Shown here piece after piece: positions 63,456 to 64,000 of a stretch of DNA of 64,000 nucleotides (within the stretch, counting starts at the first letter, position 1; every line of letters begins with the position of its first letter). The stretch spans positions 919,614-983,613 of the forward strand of contig NZ_PGTS01000001.1 of assembly GCF_002844235.1 (NCBI RefSeq), written 5' to 3'. Position numbers and translations under genes: made by a program. The notes under the pieces were generated by a model. It made no database searches. It worked only from the letters and a program-made list of their open reading frames with translations, and was not told where the DNA came from. Source of the stretch: Thalassospira povalilytica (GTDB lineage: Bacteria > Pseudomonadota > Alphaproteobacteria > Rhodospirillales > Thalassospiraceae).

Positions 63456-64000
63456 TGCCGTAGAACTCCCCTAATAACCAATAACCAGTTCGCTCAAGCC
63501 CGTTGCTCTTCGTGGCAACATCGGCTCAAACCTTATACATAAAAGCTCAAGCGATGTGAAACGCGAATTCGCAGCGACCATATCCGTTCCCATGGGATTA
63601 TAATGGCGCGATTTCCTTTACGAACCGTTGAAGGTTTTTCAGGCCATTGCTCTTGATGGGCGGCGCTGAGATGCCAGTCGACAATGGCAAGAACAAGGCA
63701 GATCGGCAGCCTGCTGAAATTGCCACTTTTTCCCGTGCCGATCCGCCGGGAAATCAGCCCTTGCGGATCGCAAAATGCCCGCATCGATTTGCATACATAT
63801 ATATGTGCCCCGAATACCGTCTGAGCCGGTGGCAATGGCGCGCCAGGTTTCGATGGCGGGCGGGCTTGCATTCGAGGGTGCTGTGTAAAAGTCATGTGCC
63901 CATTTCAACCAATGGTCGGTGATCTGTTTTGGCCCGTTTCCGGTGCTTTTTCGCACATGTGATGTTTTTGCATTTTTCCTGCAGTTTTTTCCAAAAAAGG
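63456..64000. other. right-end region without a recognisable gene
   Basis: These 545 bases hold the promoter of the M23 gene. They include a 12-base palindrome ACATATATATGT at 63795-63806. Several short open frames exist on both strands, but none has a ribosome-binding site or a familiar sequence. A gene may begin beyond the window. Confidence 0.5.

Noticed and set aside
63533..63956. Short open frames near the right end as genes
   Set aside because: They overlap each other on both strands, have no ribosome-binding sites and no recognisable sequence, so I leave the region unassigned.
1..64000. CRISPR arrays, IS elements, prophage or integrative elements
   Set aside because: I found no regularly spaced repeats, transposases, integrases, phage genes or tRNA attachment sites. 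Gene content is housekeeping-like throughout.

Overview
The window is a gene-dense stretch of a bacterial chromosome with roughly 57 protein genes and no rRNA, tRNA, CRISPR array, insertion sequence or prophage that I could find. The gene set points to an alphaproteobacterium, most likely a Rhodospirillales-type marine genus such as Thalassospira. The evidence is a TrcR/DUF1013 cell-cycle regulator, DUF1192 and DUF1465 genes, a DUF4167 gene between prmC and clpB, a three-gene proton-translocating transhydrogenase (pntAA-pntAB-pntB), and the lysC-ptsP-prfA-prmC-clpB neighbourhood. The genus is inferred from remembered protein families, not from a search.

Layout. Bases 1-6000: a Tat-exported protein next to the start of a probable ABC ATPase, alkaline phosphatase, a small methyltransferase, DUF1178, a PAS-PAS-GGDEF diguanylate cyclase and ubiG. 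Bases 6400-25200: a long plus-strand housekeeping run of lysC, a nitronate monooxygenase, ptsP, a RodZ-like protein, ispG, hisS, hemA, prfA, prmC, DUF4167, an orphan TraG/VirD4-like protein and clpB, broken only by a MOSC gene on the minus strand. Bases 25300-32100: DUF4197, a small P-loop kinase, a long-chain acyl-CoA ligase, oligopeptidase F and an ABC1-family kinase. Bases 32100-36500: a 716-base untranslated stretch with a candidate structured RNA, then the pnt operon. Bases 36600-47300: rpsU with a probable leader attenuator, a membrane protein and HlyD-type adaptor pair, def, COQ9, a nuclease-like protein, purE and purK, a degenerate GGDEF protein, two small DUF465 proteins, pfkA and ubiX. 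Bases 47700-53500: prpE, a pentanucleotide microsatellite, an MFS/GNAT operon facing a LysR regulator, and a DeoR regulator. Bases 53600-64000: trcR, a quinone oxidoreductase, DUF1192, two candidate small RNAs, DUF1465, a membrane adenylate cyclase, rpmE, frataxin, an MsbA-type ABC exporter and an M23 endopeptidase.

How the parts fit. Most genes serve core physiology: translation (hisS, prfA, prmC, def, rpsU, rpmE), isoprenoid, quinone and haem supply (ispG, ubiG, ubiX, COQ9, ABC1 kinase, hemA), redox balance (pnt), purines (purE, purK) and carbon entry (fadD, prpE, pfkA). The most notable signals are in non-coding DNA. Two neighbouring small-RNA-like units (about 56167-56257 and 56414-56492) each have a promoter-like sequence and an intrinsic terminator, and their single-stranded parts are complementary to each other. 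A terminator-ended structured RNA lies in front of pntAA. A hairpin plus U-tract abuts the rpsU ribosome-binding site. Repeated GATCGAAAAGAA elements lie upstream of trcR. Among proteins, the orphan TraG/VirD4-like gene without a recognisable P-loop and the glutamyl-tRNA reductase in an apparent alphaproteobacterium deserve a second look.
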